A stretch of DNA of 64,000 nucleotides from Sphagnum compactum (GCA_965153455.1 OZ234501.1:3410001-3474000); one strand, 5' to 3'. Shown: positions 32,721-44,844, numbered from the stretch's first letter. Notes: generated from the letters alone by a model not told the origin. Made by a program: numbers and translations.

Positions 32721-33380
32721 CATATTATATTTCACTAAAGACCATTGGCCATCTTGACTAAATGTTCAATTTGATTAAAGACCATTGGTCATTTTGACTA
32801 AAAATCATTGGCCATTTTGACTAAATGTTCAACTTGACTAAATACCATTGACCATTTTGACTAAGGTTGTACAACTTGATTATGTGTATTTAGTCAAATA
32901 AACCATTATAATCAAATTGATCAATCAACAAATACATGTGTCATTCAAGCCCCTTGCCTTTAAGCAAAATGACAAGTTAGTCAATTTGAACCTTTTAAAA
33001 AACCATGAATTGTAGTAATGACTAGACCCAATAATAATGCATTAATAAAAAAAATGGATGTTAAATGACATGCTTTAGGCACCTAGGTCTATGAGTTTTG
33101 AATACGTTATGAGAACAAGAAGGAGTGAGGAATACATATTTAAAATAATTGAATCAGAAAAATTTTGGTTTACAATCATGATTCCAGAGTTGTATGAAAA
33201 TTAAAAATTAAAAGTGGCAACAGATTTGGTTATACGAACGAAACAAGAATTTATGTTTGGAACCTATGTCAAAGAGAGATAGAAAAAGAGAAGAAAACAA
33301 TAGATTGAGAGATGGAGAAGAGAAAATTGAAAGGAAACTAAAGAGGTTGCTATTGTAGCTTAACAATCTATTATAAAGAA
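32721..33380. repeat. CATTTTGACTAAA-type degenerate repeats, then unannotated sequence
   Basis: 32721-32900 repeats ACCATTGGCCATTTTGACTAAA-like units of about 35 bases. The rest, to 33380, is purine-rich and without a recognisable frame. Confidence 0.55.
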
Positions 33381-33389
33381 TATATGGTC

Positions 33390-34630
33390 TTGGTGTAATT
33401 TTTAATTCACCAACAACATATCATGTACTTCAACCTATAGAAAAGGAAACGATGATTACAATTTCTCAAAGTGATGTTGAGGAAGTAAACAAATTGACAA
33501 ATGATGGGACTTGACAATTTATGCAAACAAGCTCATCGAATGTTGATCATGAAGATCCAGAACTAACTGGAAAATTAAATACATTGTTATTAAATACACC
33601 AAAGATTATTGTCGATGCATTTGGAACAATTGACTAGGTGACAAAAGAAGGGTGGCTTCGAATACCAAGGTGGCAAGTTGACGAAAAATCAATGAAAACT
33701 TTGAACAATGGTGGAAGTAGTGATTGACCACTAAAGAGAGAACTATTTGGAATAACTCTGAATCTTGATTTGTTTAATACAAAAAATTTATCAACTCGAC
33801 AACCAACAACTTTTGCAACAATGATGAATGTGAATCCACTTATGGTTATTGTACCTACAATGTTTTGCGCATTCAACTACCGAAGTATCATGACAATGAT
33901 GATCCCGTTATACATATTCAATAACTAATTAAAGTCTATGTGACTAGTGGAGAAGATACATATGATCATAAACTTCAATATTTTCCAAACTCTCTTGAAG
34001 GGAAAGTTGTTGATTAGTTTGCTAAGTATGAGATAGTTCATCTAGCAATGACATGGGATGAAGTATAGCGGGCTTTCATTAGTCAATTTAATGAAATTCG
34101 CAACGAAGAACAAGTGGCTACAATTTTGAGATATGCAAAATAAAAGAAATAAGAGTCTGTAAAAGATTATTATGGTAGGTTCTTGGGACTCTATGCGGTT
34201 ATTCCACAACCATCGCATGACATTTATTAGAGAGAAGTTTTTAGAGAAGGATTACGAACTAAGGTCAAGATGGCCATTATAAGTATGTCGCAAAAAACTT
34301 TGGCGAAAGTGGCAGAGTCGGCAATTATGATAGAAGAAGAAATGCTAGTAAGAAGGAAGAACTTAGCAAGATATTACCAAGAGTCTAACAATGAAAAATA
34401 AAAAGATTTTGATGAAGAGGAAAAACGGCAACCCAAGAAAAAAGAAACAAAAGATCATTCTGAGACTTACAGAAGAGGTGTGTATTGTCAAAATTATTAT
34501 AATGAAGGACATCTAACAAAAGAATGTAAGTTATTGAACAATTTTTGTCAGATATGCATACTGAATGATCATAATATTGATCAATGTCCCAACAAAGTAG
34601 TGGTTGCAAGATGTCCTTCGAAGTAAATTT
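33390..34630 (+). pseudogene. Gypsy-type gag relic with zinc knuckles
   Basis: Plus strand: GEDTYDHKLQYFPNSLEGK, VHLAMTWDEV, RAFISQFNEIRNEEQVA, ESVKDYYGRF and EGLRTKVKMAIISMSQKTLA, the layout of the retrotransposon gag core, then a basic spacer and CQNYYNEGHLTKEC plus CQICILNDHNIDQC, two altered CCHC knuckles. Many stops. No LTR or pol was found beside it. Confidence 0.75.
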
Positions 34631-34779
34631 TTCCAATGCATGTGGTACAAGCAAAAGCACCAATTGTGTAAGAGCATAAACAATTATAGAGAGTATAACT
34701 AATGAGGCAATGGTTAGAAGAATCAAAATAATCGATATAACTAGTGTGGTTATAATCAAAATAATAGATTCCAACAAAA

Positions 34780-36130
34780 TGGAGTAAGATGTTTTTGTTG
34801 TCGTAAAAGACATGTAAGAGTTAATTATCCTATGCGGAAGAAAAAAATGGAAGAGGAAGAGAAGATTTCCACATTTGGCTAAGCAATTGGAAATGTTGGC
34901 ATGGAAGATTAGGAAGAAAAATGGTGAAGTTCAAGAGTTGTAGAAGGAAAATGACAGGATGGCAAAACAACTAGAGGAAACATAAGCAATTGGCAAACCA
35001 AGTAGAGAAAACACTTTATGAAAAAACCAAAATATTTCAAGAGAAAAAATGTTTCAATTGAAAACAAGAGCTACTGCTTTAGAGAATGAGAAGAGGGAGG
35101 CAAGTGAAGCTTTAACAAAAGTACAGAAGAGGGACCTCCATCTCGAAGTTCAATTAACACAAGATAAAACAAATCAAGAGAGGTTGTTGAAGGAAACAAA
35201 GAAGAAGATCAAACAACTACACCAACAACTAATGAGATTACAAACTCAAGAGGAGATAGTTTTGAAGGAACTAGAGATGGCTAAAGAAGTCATAAAGACA
35301 AAGAAGAAGGCATGACTAAAACATTGTCATGAGATCATCACAAAAGCTAATGCAAAAATAGACTTTAGGAATAGGGAAATGAAAGCACTATGAAATGAAC
35401 ATCATAACCTATATGAAAAATTGAAGGGAATGGAGGAAGTTTTGCACCAACAAGAAAAGGAATTGAGTATTCATCTGGCAATTGTTGAAAATGTTCATCA
35501 AAATCATCACAAGGATTGGAAACTTTTAGTGGCAAATGAGAAGAAATTATGGAAGGGGTTGTAGGTGGCATAAGGTAAAGTGGAGTTACTTACCTTGCAA
35601 ACCGCCAATAATTGGGAAAGCATGGCCACTGAAAATGAAACCAAACCTGCACTGTATGATGAACTCATTAAACAACTTCCAATAGAAATGGGTGAGCTAC
35701 TAGAAGAGGTTAGAACAAAGTTCAAGAAATGGCATTTTGAGTAAATAGGAAATACACTAGTGCCCTTGATGCTACATATGAGCATATTCAACAGTTGGAA
35801 GAAAAAGACAGAGAAGAAAAAAACACAGAGGAGGTTGCCACTGAATAAACAACTCAAGAAAAGGCAAAGCAAGCCTCCTTATCAAAAGAGGATGAGGATG
35901 AGACAACACTTATTGGGAATTTGATGAAGAAGTAAGAAATAGTAGTAGATCTTATAGACAAAGGTAAAATAAAAGAGTAGAAAGTCAAAAACAAGGATCA
36001 AGCTACCATCATGGATGGGGATTGGGTAGAGACTAAGATGAGAAAAATGATATACGGAGCTGTTGCTCCTAAGGTTGAACATCCAACTTAAGCAAAAAAG
36101 GCAAGTGTCGAACCATATTTTAAGAATGAT
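34780..36130 (+). pseudogene. Decayed coiled-coil coding sequence after the gag relic
   Basis: Plus-strand frames read CFCCRKRHVRVNYP, then long heptad-like stretches: LKTRATALENEKREASEALT (35049-35315 open), KKIKQLHQQLMRLQTQEE, and after breaks LKGMEEVLHQQEKELSIHLA and MGELLEEVRTKFKKW. It ends with MDGDWVETKMRKMIYGAV just before the solo LTR at 36133. Lysine/glutamate-rich coiled coil is all that can be said; it may be the C-terminal part of the same gag or a neighbouring captured gene. Confidence 0.45.
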
Positions 36131-36479
36131 ATTGTCGTAACCCTAGCCTTGGGCTCACGACCAAGGCAAGGGCTTGCAAAGGTGCAAGCCAAGAATGAAG
36201 CCCAAGAGTCACATTTCATGCTCCTAGGAGTGTAGGAGAGTGTGAGGGTATGAACCCCCAAACTCCCAAATGAGTTCCCACTTTGGGAGTTGGAGTCCCA
36301 TTGGAGTCCCGAATCTTCAGAAAGCGATCGCAGGGGTCAAAACTCATTGGATTGAAGAATTCCTTATATCATTGAAAAACAAATCTTGGAACATATATGT
36401 TTAAAATGGGTTTGCATGACCCATTTGGGTACTTAAAACATAAATTATGGCCAAAAGAAAGGCCGAGAGTCAAATTGCC

Positions 36480-36484
36480 AACTT
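36480..36484. repeat. Copia target-site duplication AACTT, left
   Basis: Matches 42626-42630. The joined site reads as the hairpin arm of the host LTR. Confidence 0.92.
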
Positions 36485-36798
36485 TGTTAACAAATAGGAG
36501 ATTTACTCAAGTGCAAACATAAATCTTTATTGAAAGGAAACTACAACATAATGCTCACAACACAAAACACAACATCAAGAACCCTCCAAGGTTCTTGTCA
36601 CAAGAAATACACAAACTTGTGTAATGAAGAAAAAAGAAACAAACCATCAACACCAAGGTATTTAACTAAAAAGACCAAACCACAAATAACCAAACTAAAA
36701 TAAGTAACGAAAGTAATTCAACCTTGTGAAAGTAACCTAGTTACTTCCCTACTCCAGTAACTAATGAAACCTAACTAGTTGAGCTTGAATTCTCAACA
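36485..36798 (-). repeat. Copia 3' LTR
   Basis: On the minus strand TGTTGAGAATTC ... TTTGTTAACA; 314 bp. The polypurine tract abuts it on the right. Confidence 0.95.
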
Positions 36799-39700
36799 CT
36801 CCCCCTCAAGCTCAAATCCACTTCTAGTACACCAAACATTTTTCTAAACTTCTTTAGCTTGTCTGTACCTAAAGCCTTTGTGAAAATGTCAACAACTTGA
36901 TCTTCGGTACTGACATGAATGAGGTCAATTTCTTTTGCTAGAATTTTTTCTCTAATAAAGTGGTAGTGCACCTCAATGTGCTTTGTCCTAGCATGATAGA
37001 CCGGGTTGTTAGCAAGTAGTATGCTACTAATGTTATCACAATAGATGACAACAGGAGCATCCACTGACTATCCCAAATTTGAGAGTAGTTTTTGTAACCA
37101 AACTACTTCACATGCAGCAATTGCTACACCTCTGTATTTTGCTTCCGTGCTTGATAATGCAACTGTTGGTTGTTTTTTACTGCTCCAACTAACAGCACCA
37201 CTTCCAAAAGAAAACATGAAACCACTGGTTGATCTTCTATCTGAACCATTGCCAGCCCAATCAGCATCCGTGTATCCATGTACTTGTAACTGGCTCTTGG
37301 CTTCATAAAAAATTCCACATTGCAAGGTATGTTTTATGTACCTCAGTATGCGCCTCACTGCATCCAAATGTGGCTTTCGTGGTGTTTGCATGAATTGACT
37401 CACCACTCCAACTGCATAACTCAAATCTGGCCTTGTGATGGTCATGTAAATCAAACTCCCCACTATGCGTCTGTACATAGTGGTATCCTCCACGAGGTCT
37501 CCTTCATCTGCACTCAACTTCACATTTTGCTCCAATGGAATTGAAATGGGTTTACAACCCGTCATCCCATATTCGGACAATTTGTTCAAGGCATATTGCC
37601 TTTGTAGTAACCATATCCCTTCCGGGGAATGGATTACCTCAATGCCGAGGAAATAACGCAACTCTCCCAAATCCTTCATCTCAAACTTTTGCTTCAAAAG
37701 CTTCTTCAAATCAGAGATGTCTGCATCACTATCTCCTGTGATAATCAAGTCATCAACATAGATGACTATGACTACAATCCCATGATCTATCTTTTTCACA
37801 TATAATGAAAAATCTGCATTGGATGTTTGAAATCCACTTGTGACAAGATACTGACCTATCTTGTCTGACCAAGCTCTAGGTGCTTGCTTCAAGCCATACA
37901 AAGCTTTCTTCAACCTACAAACCAAATTAGGATGTGTTTGGTCCACATAACCTGGTGGTTGTTCCATGTACACTTCTTCTTGTAAATCTCCATGAAGAAA
38001 AGCATTCTTTACATCCATTTGATGTAAAGACCATCCTTTTGCTGCTGCCATAGCAATGATTGCTCTTACAGTTGTCATTTTGGCAACTGGACTATAGGTC
38101 TCCTCATAGTCTATGCCATACGTTTGGGCATAACCTTTGGCAACCAATCTTGCTTTGTATCTGCTCACAGATCCATCTGCATTGTGTTTGACTTTGTACA
38201 CCCATTTGCACCCAATTGCTTTCTTGTCTTTTGGTAAAGCTACCAATTCCCAAGTAGCATTCGCATCCAAAGCCGCCATCTCTTCATCCATGGCATTGTC
38301 CCACTTAGGATTTCCAACCGTTTGTTCAAAACAAGTGGGTTCAACCTCTTGTATAACTCTCACCATGTATGCGTAATGATGAGCTACAAAGCCATCATAT
38401 GTGAGTCTTTGTACAGGGTACTTGACTCGTGTGGATCTTCGTACTCCAATGTTGTTGTCAGGTGTTTTCAAAGCTTTCTTGACCATCCGAGCTCCAGGAG
38501 TAGTAATTGAAGTGATTCTTGATTCTTCACCCTCACTCTTCTCTGACTCACTTGATTCACCATCTACATGAGAATTTCTAGATGATGTTTGTGAACTACC
38601 ATGTACAATGTTTGAAGATCTTAATCTTCCTTTCCATGGAGTGCTACTGGACCCACTAATTGAAGACTCTTGTCGTCCACTAATTAATTGTGATTCTTGT
38701 TCCACATTTGATGAAACATCACCATTTCTAGCTTCTTCATCTTCTGCTACCTTCAATGGTGAGTACCAACTAGCCATCTCATCAAACACAACATCTCTAC
38801 TCACTTGCAACTTCCGAGTGGAAGGGCTAAAACATTTATATCCCTTTTGTTCTGAGGAGTATCCAATGAAGATACATTTTTCAGCTTTTGGGTCTAGTTT
38901 TGATCTCTTCTCATCAGGAACATGCACGTATGCAATGCAACCAAACACTCTAAGGTGTGAAACATCGGGTTTCTTACCTGTGAATTTTTCTTCAGGTGTC
39001 ATGCCATGAACTGCCGCTGTGGGTGTTTGATTCATGATGTAGACTGTAGTTGCTACCGCTTCAGCCCAAAAGTAATTTGGCAAGTTCTTTTCATTCAACA
39101 TGGCACGTGCTATTTCTGCAATGTGCCTGTTCTTCCTTTCAGCAACTCCATTCTGTTATGGGGAGTAACTACATGAGTACTTCCTTTGAATTCCATGCTC
39201 CTTCAAGTACTCACTGAATTCATTTGAAAAATATTCTCCCCCTCCATCGGACCTTAGGCACTTGATGCTCACACCTTTCTCCTTCTCCACCATTGCTTTG
39301 AAATTCAAAAAATGTTGAAACACTTCACCTTTGTGTTTCATGAAGTAGACCCACACCTTCCTTGTGTGCTCATCAATGAAACTCACGTAGTACTTGCATC
39401 CTCCAATGGATTCTGTCTTCGTGGTCCACACATCTGAGTGGATCATTTCCAAAGGTTTGGAACTTACATGAGTTGTTTGAGCTGGGAAAGGATGCCTAGC
39501 TTGCTTCCCCAATTGGCATGCTTCACAAACCTCTGACATCACCTCTTCTGCTCCAAATTTGGGAAGACCTCCAACAAGTTTTTGTTTCTCCATGAGCTTA
39601 AGACGTTGGAGATTAACATGGCCAACTCGCTTGTGCCAAATTCCAATGTCTCTAGCTCCTTTTCCATGTGTGAATAACATGGAATTCACCTCAGGCATGT

Positions 39701-41075
39701 TCACATCCAAGGTGAACATTCATCCATTCCTTTCCCCTTTTGCAATCAATTTGCCTTGGTTCTTCATGTCTTCCACAAAACATCCATTTGGGTTGAATGT
39801 CACCTGTAAACCTTGTTCCACCATCTGGCCTACGGAAACCAAATTTTTTGTTATGGTTGGAACATGAAGTACATCTTTCAGGTACTTTGTTTGCCCATCT
39901 TCCATGGACAATGGCACCTTGCCAATTTGTGTGATGGGATGTGTAGTGTCATCACCAGTTTCCACAAACCCTGGTGTCTTCAAATCCTTTGCGTCTCTAA
40001 ACCATTCTCCATGGCTAGTCATGTGGTTTGAAGCTCCAGAGTCCACATACCAGACATTGTTGTCTGATACACCTCCTATCATTGAATTTGCCATGTGCTG
40101 CATCACAAACAGTTGCTCATCACCTTGATTGCTAGTTGATGCATAATTCCCTTGTTGCAGCTTTCCATTTCGTGCATCATGCTCCCTTTGATAACAGTTC
40201 TTTGCCATGTGCCCAGGTTTCCCGCAGTAGTAGCAATTTGAATCGCTATTTGGTTGTTGAGCTCGATGACTTCCACCACGACCTCCATGACTTCCTCAAC
40301 TTCCTCGACTTCCTCTTCCTCCAAAGTTTCCTCGTCCACCTCCATGAGCTTGACCTTCATGTTGTTGATGTCCACCATGCGAGCTTCCGGGTCGACCTCG
40401 AAATGAGGTTTTACCACCTCTGCCTCTACCTCTATTGGTATTTGAGTAAAAAGCACTTTCTTGTGATCCTCCATTGGATGAAGTACCAACAATTCTCATC
40501 TCTTCACTTATAAGTAGTGTTATTAAGTCTTGGAAGTTGGGAAATGTTTCTCGAACTGCAATTGAGGTACGGAACTGACTATAGTCTTTTCCAAGTCCAT
40601 TTAAGGTCACGGCCACTAAATCTTCATCATCTACAGGGGCTCCTATAGATGCAAGAGCATCTGCAAGGTTTTTCACCTTTGTAGAATAGTCATTGATGTT
40701 CATCTTGTTTTTCTATAGATTATGCAACTCTTGCTTGAGCTACATTTTGCGGGCTTGTGTATTGGTGCTGTACATCTTCACCAATGTATCCCAAGCTTGC
40801 TTGGGTGATTTTGCATCTCGAATATGCACAATCATGGAATCGGACACACTCGCAGAAAGCCAATACAAGACTTTCCTTGCTTTTTCATGCCAAGTTTTAT
40901 TAGCTTGAATTTGTTGTTGTGTGGGGTTTTCTAGGAGAGGAGGTTCTTTTTCATCACTAGTTATGAATTCCCAGTAGCCTTTCCCCATCAAGAAATTCAT
41001 AATCCTAAATTTCCACACTTGGAAATTGTTCTTGTCTAATTTCTCAATTGCAATTTGAGAAAGACCGTCCGCCAT
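36771..41075 (-). pseudogene. Copia gag-pol polyprotein, one frame with six stops
   Basis: From ATG at 41075: gag core (KLDKNNFQVWKFRIMNFLM, VKMYSTNTQA), glycine/arginine-rich region, CCHC knuckle (CYYCGKPGHMAKNC, near 40230), protease (WYVDSGASNHMT, near 40045), integrase zinc region (HKRVGHVNLQRL ... CEACQLGK), DDE core (HSDVW, RSDGGGEYF, NGVAERKNR), RT (YSPVAKMTTVRA, VIYVDDLIITG near 37760) and RNase H (YTDADWAGN, CDNISSILLANN, KHIEVHYHF). The last codons run into the 3' LTR. All segments lie in the same frame across about 1,435 codons. Stops are TAG, TAG, TGA, TGA, TAA and TAG; at least four are explained by C to T in CAG, CGA or CAA. Confidence 0.95.
36799..36813 (-). other. Copia polypurine tract
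   Basis: On the minus strand GAGCTTGAGGGGGAG directly before the LTR. Confidence 0.88.
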
Positions 41076-42298
41076 CTCTCAAGGCACTACTCAATGTCTT
41101 CTTGGGGTTTCAAAATGATTTTAATTCCTTCCTTGGATTTCTAGGGTTAGGGTTAGGGTTTTCCTTCCTTAGGTTTCTAGGATTAGGGTTAGGGTTAGGG
41201 CTGAACAAGATAGACCTTGCATATGTATGTATGTCTTGAGTATTATACGAAATTCTATACTATACATAGGTTTTACGTATAGGTACGTATCTCGTATAAT
41301 ATTTCGTATGGTATTAAGTACATGATTACATACCACACTTTTGTACGAAGGTCTTGATAATGTATTTGCGCTTCCCAATCTTCAAACTCCTTCCTTCAAG
41401 TTCTCCCAAGTTGTATTTGCTCCATTTCAAAACTTTGCTTTGGTGTCTTCTCAAAACAAACTTCTGTCACAGCAACTTTGCAAAGCTACTCCACACACAT
41501 ATGACCTTGGATCGATTTAAAATTTTGGTGAAACATAGAACACTATGTCTACTACCTTCTCTCAAAATTTCAGCTCATTTAACTTCATAAATTGAGAGAT
41601 CTTGCTACTTCCTTGAAGTCACCTCAAACTGGGACCTAAACACAAAATGACTTACAACTCGCTTTCAGCAACTCCAAAATCCTTGAGATTTTGGGAGACA
41701 CATAAGATATATGTCTTCTATACCTGCTCAAAATTTCAGCTCTATTGATGATGACTACAAAGAGATATCACTTTCAAAAGAAACTGACTTCAAAACTGAG
41801 ACTGAAACTTCAGATGCTTGGATCTCTCTCAATATAGATTCAAATGACATGAAATTTCTCTCACACATATATTCCTATATGATCTATAAGATCCCAAAGC
41901 TGCAGATCCAAAAAAGCTCAAACAAAGGAGATATGACCAAAAAACCAGATCTGGCACAGAGTTTTCAAAAGCTCATAACTCTCACAAAACATATCCTTTT
42001 CTTTTGAAAATTTGAGAATAGAAGCGTCCTATAGTCTTCTACAACCTCTTCAAGTTTCACTCCAAGATCTTTTCACAGTAGCTCTAGATCTAGCTTTAAA
42101 GATCTGACTTCCACAACTTTGATATGTTGATCTCCTCTCACCTCTTTTCTTTTCTTTTATTTCTCTTCACATTCTTTCCTTTCCCCGTTTCTCTTTTGCA
42201 CTTGACAGACTCCTATGATATTACTAGAGACTCTCAAGCTCTAGTTCTAGAGACTTTCTAACTCTAGATCTCTTTCAACTTTCTCACCAAACAACCTA
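41076..42298 (-). other. Copia untranslated leader (about 1.2 kb)
   Basis: Non-coding stretch between primer binding site and gag ATG, unusually long for a Copia element. Minus-strand reading shows short repeats of GAAATTTTGAG and AGAGAT-type words, and the telomere-like clusters. Confidence 0.75.
41140..41200. repeat. Telomere-like TTAGGG words in the Copia leader
   Basis: CTAGGGTTAGGGTTAGGGTT at 41141-41160 and a second cluster near 41180-41200. Both sit inside the element between LTR and gag. Confidence 0.85.
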
Positions 42299-42311
42299 AG
42301 CTCTGATACCA
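42299..42311 (-). other. Copia primer binding site
   Basis: On the minus strand TGGTATCAGAGCT immediately after the LTR, complementary to initiator-methionine tRNA. Confidence 0.93.
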
Positions 42312-42625
42312 TGTTAACAAATAGGAGATCTACTCAAGTGCAAACATAAATCTTTATTGAAAGGAAACTACAACATAATGCTCACAACACAAAACACAAC
42401 ATCAAGAACCCTCCAAGGTTCTTGTCACAAGAAATACACAAACTTGTGTAATGAAGAAAAAAGAAGTAAACCATCAACACCAAGGTATTTAACTAAAAAG
42501 ACCAAACCACAAATAACCAAACTAAAATAAGTAAAGAAAGTAATTCAACCTTGTAAAAGTAACCTAGTTACTTTCCTACTCCAGTAACTAATGAAACCTA
42601 ACTAGTTGAGCTTGAATTCTCAACA
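42312..42625 (-). repeat. Copia 5' LTR
   Basis: 314 bp, partner of 36485-36798. Confidence 0.95.
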
Positions 42626-42630
42626 AACTT
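42626..42630. repeat. Copia target-site duplication AACTT, right
   Basis: Matches 36480-36484. Confidence 0.92.
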
Positions 42631-43196
42631 GACTCCTAATCACCAAAAGTCGGGAATCGCCCTAATTCACTTTTGAATAGGTGGCGTGCCACATACTGTT
42701 GGAAAACTCTTGACAAAGGCTAGAACTTTTTTTGAGACCTCATCTCAATCGGAGGTCTGCACAAGAAGTTATGGGCCTCCAAAGTCACAGTCCCAATTTC
42801 GAGAATTTCGGGACTCCCAACTTGGGAGTCCCAAGATAAAATGACATTTGGGTGCAAGCCCCGTGGCCAGGCACAAAGAATGTTATAAAGGGGAAGGTGA
42901 TGGCTTCCCCCAAGTCCGGGCCACGGTGAATCTTGTGAGTCTATGTTTGCCCATGGCTCGTCCATGCACCAAAAGTGCTCCAACTATGCACTAACCAACT
43001 TATTGTTTGGTTTGTGTAGGTCCATGTGAATAATTGACCCGCTTATCATTCGTCCTAGTCCTCATCCCGGAGCTCTAGCATGCCCCTCTACTCCCGAAGT
43101 GCTGCGAGCCAGGGAACGTACCCCAACTCCGTATCCTTCTGTTGTTTTCACCTTGCACTCGCAGTTGAATCTATCAAGGAGCTTGGGGGTGCGTCA

Positions 43197-44064
43197 AATA
43201 TGGTGCATATGATGCTAAAATTAAAGTATGTTTTGCCATTGCTACCAAACCTAAAAACATATTACTTATTACATTGTTTTCAGATTTGTTTGAGGGTAAG
43301 AATAACATTGCCAGTACCAGGAGGTCATATCACTAAGAGGTAATTCTTAGCAATGGGGTTGTAAAAGATCTAGAGTGGAGAGTATTCCTAGCTTACAACA
43401 TAGTATGTTGTTACATCCAATACCATCAGCTAAAAGGATATGGAATATTAGAGTTCAAGGTGAGCTGCCTAGGGCTTTATGCCATGAAATATTACTATAA
43501 GTTAGATTATGCTTATCATAAATATTACCAATTGTTGCCTCCAATAGACTGACTTTTGCCATGACGTGAATGGACACTATCCCAAACCATGTGGTAAGTT
43601 AAATTCATGCTGAACTTGAACTATGAATTAACTTATGGATTACTACCATGAGCTAGCTTGCCTCACCGACTCAAGAGATCGTGTAGTGGAAGTAATCACA
43701 TGGAGAGTGAATTGTGAATTCACAAAATTTCAAGCAGCAGATGCTCACCTTGGTTAATATGCATTTTACCTACAAGTAGCCATATTGCACACTCAACACT
43801 TGGTGGATAAACTCACAAAAAAAACCACAAATTGGTAAGATTGCACACTATCAGTAATGTTTTCCTCACCCGGTGAAGCTGAATTGAATTAACTAATATG
43901 TGAAGGGCGAGCGAATCACAACAACCAAAGATGGCGCAAAGTTGTGTGATAGTGAGATAGACAACTATCTTACCCCTACTCAAATGGCACTCTATGCTAA
44001 GAATAGTGGACACCTTAGCCAAATCTAAAAAACTTCGTTGTTGTGTGGGGACACAACAATAGTT
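43197..44064. other. No recognised gene; possible end of a decayed Copia-like element
   Basis: Frames are short and broken. The last bases (43985-44050) read VDTLAKSKKLRCC-like in one plus frame, reminiscent of the end of Copia RNase H, and a purine run follows, but this is too weak for a firm call. Confidence 0.3.
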
Positions 44065-44077
44065 TAGAGGGGAATAA
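44065..44077 (+). other. Purine tract before an LTR candidate
   Basis: AGAGGGGAATAA directly precedes TGTTAGG, as a polypurine tract would. Confidence 0.4.
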
Positions 44078-44630
44078 TGTTAGGAAAAGGATATAGAACA
44101 GTAAGTAGATAGGTAAGTTGATATGTATAGACAAGTCGAAATAATAGAATAGGCAAATTGATATGATAGTATAGGCAAATCGATATGGCAACATATCATT
44201 ATGACAACACAATGTAGCAACAATTCAATTTGCCAGATAATTAAGCAATTATAACCGTTTTGCAAGGGGTATAAAATACATTTTGATTGACTTGAAGGGG
44301 GTTCTAATGTATGTTTTTCTACTGATCTATTAAAGAGAAAGAGAGAGCAAACAGAGGAGTGATGAAAGGAAGGAAAGGAGAAAAATATTGTGGAGCGTCG
44401 TGGTTTATTGGAATCAGAAAGATGTTCTTTCTCCCATTCTATGGTGTTTTAACATTACATGTGAATTCAATTGATATCCATAATTAGAATGGATTGAATG
44501 TTGTCCTAGTTAGTATGTTTGTTTGGTACTCATTCTAATGGAGTAGGACAAGGACCCAATAGTGATATATAGATAATTAATTCATTCATGGAATATCAGA
44601 TTTAACATTTTCAAAATTATATCACTAACA
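44078..44630 (+). repeat. LTR candidate TGTTAG...CTAACA (553 bp)
   Basis: Six-base inverted ends, a TATA box TATAAAATA at 44270-44278, and a purine tract upstream. No matching 5-bp flanks (AATAA versus TACCG) and no second copy in the window, so it may be the 3' LTR of a truncated plus-strand element. Confidence 0.5.
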
Positions 44631-44844
44631 TACCGAAATTTGTTTAACCTAAAATCATTCTTGGTTCAGTAGGGATATGATAATAGACAATTTGTCATTA
44701 CCAAAATCTGGATTTTAGTTGATTCTAATTTTCAGTGTAAAGTCACTTTTGGTAGAACCCTTTTGAACGTCATACTATAAATCTTTCTTTTGCCCTCCTC
44801 CTCCTCCTATTGTGGCTTTCAGTCCTTTGGAAGCTTGATCAAAA

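Larger units (their letters stand above)
36485..42625 (-). mobile_element. Complete Ty1/Copia retrotransposon (6141 bp)
   Basis: Two 314-bp LTRs, target duplication AACTT, primer binding site, long leader, one gag-pol frame and polypurine tract, all in minus orientation. Gag, zinc knuckle, protease, integrase, RT and RNase H occur in Copia order. By eye the LTRs differ at about six of 314 positions, so the insertion is fairly recent. The polyprotein frame contains no indel but six stop codons (40740, 40713, 40296, 39720, 39156, 37065). Confidence 0.96.
36133..43196 (+). repeat. Solo gypsy-type LTR split by a Copia element
   Basis: 36133-36484 plus 42631-43196 form one LTR of about 918 bases: TGTCGTAACC...GGTGCGTCA. 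Words shared with the chromovirus LTR at 11281-12074, in order, include GTGAGGGT-AA-CCC, AACTCC, GGAGTTGGAGTCC, CTTATATCA, GGCC-AGAGTCAA, AAAAGTCGGGAATCG, ATCGGAGGTC, CTTCCCCC(A/G)AGTCCGGGCC and CTCTAGCA-GCCCCTCTAC. It is a diverged relative. Flanks are GATAT (36128-36132) and AATAT (43197-43201), a target duplication with one mismatch. No internal region is present, so it is a solo LTR. Confidence 0.82.

Noticed and set aside
34385-34813. Hydrophobic minus-strand frame of 142 codons resembling a membrane protein
   Set aside because: Antisense of the lysine/glutamate-rich gag relic; such A-rich coding strands give isoleucine/leucine-rich shadows.
35049-35315. Open 88-codon coiled coil as an independent host gene
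   Set aside because: Similar heptad sequence continues through stops and frameshifts on both sides, so it is part of a longer decayed frame.
40136-40513. Plus-strand frame of 125 codons opposite Copia gag
   Set aside because: Shadow of the arginine/glycine-rich gag segment on the other strand.
41141-41200. Interstitial telomere repeat
   Set aside because: Only a few units, and they lie within the Copia leader.
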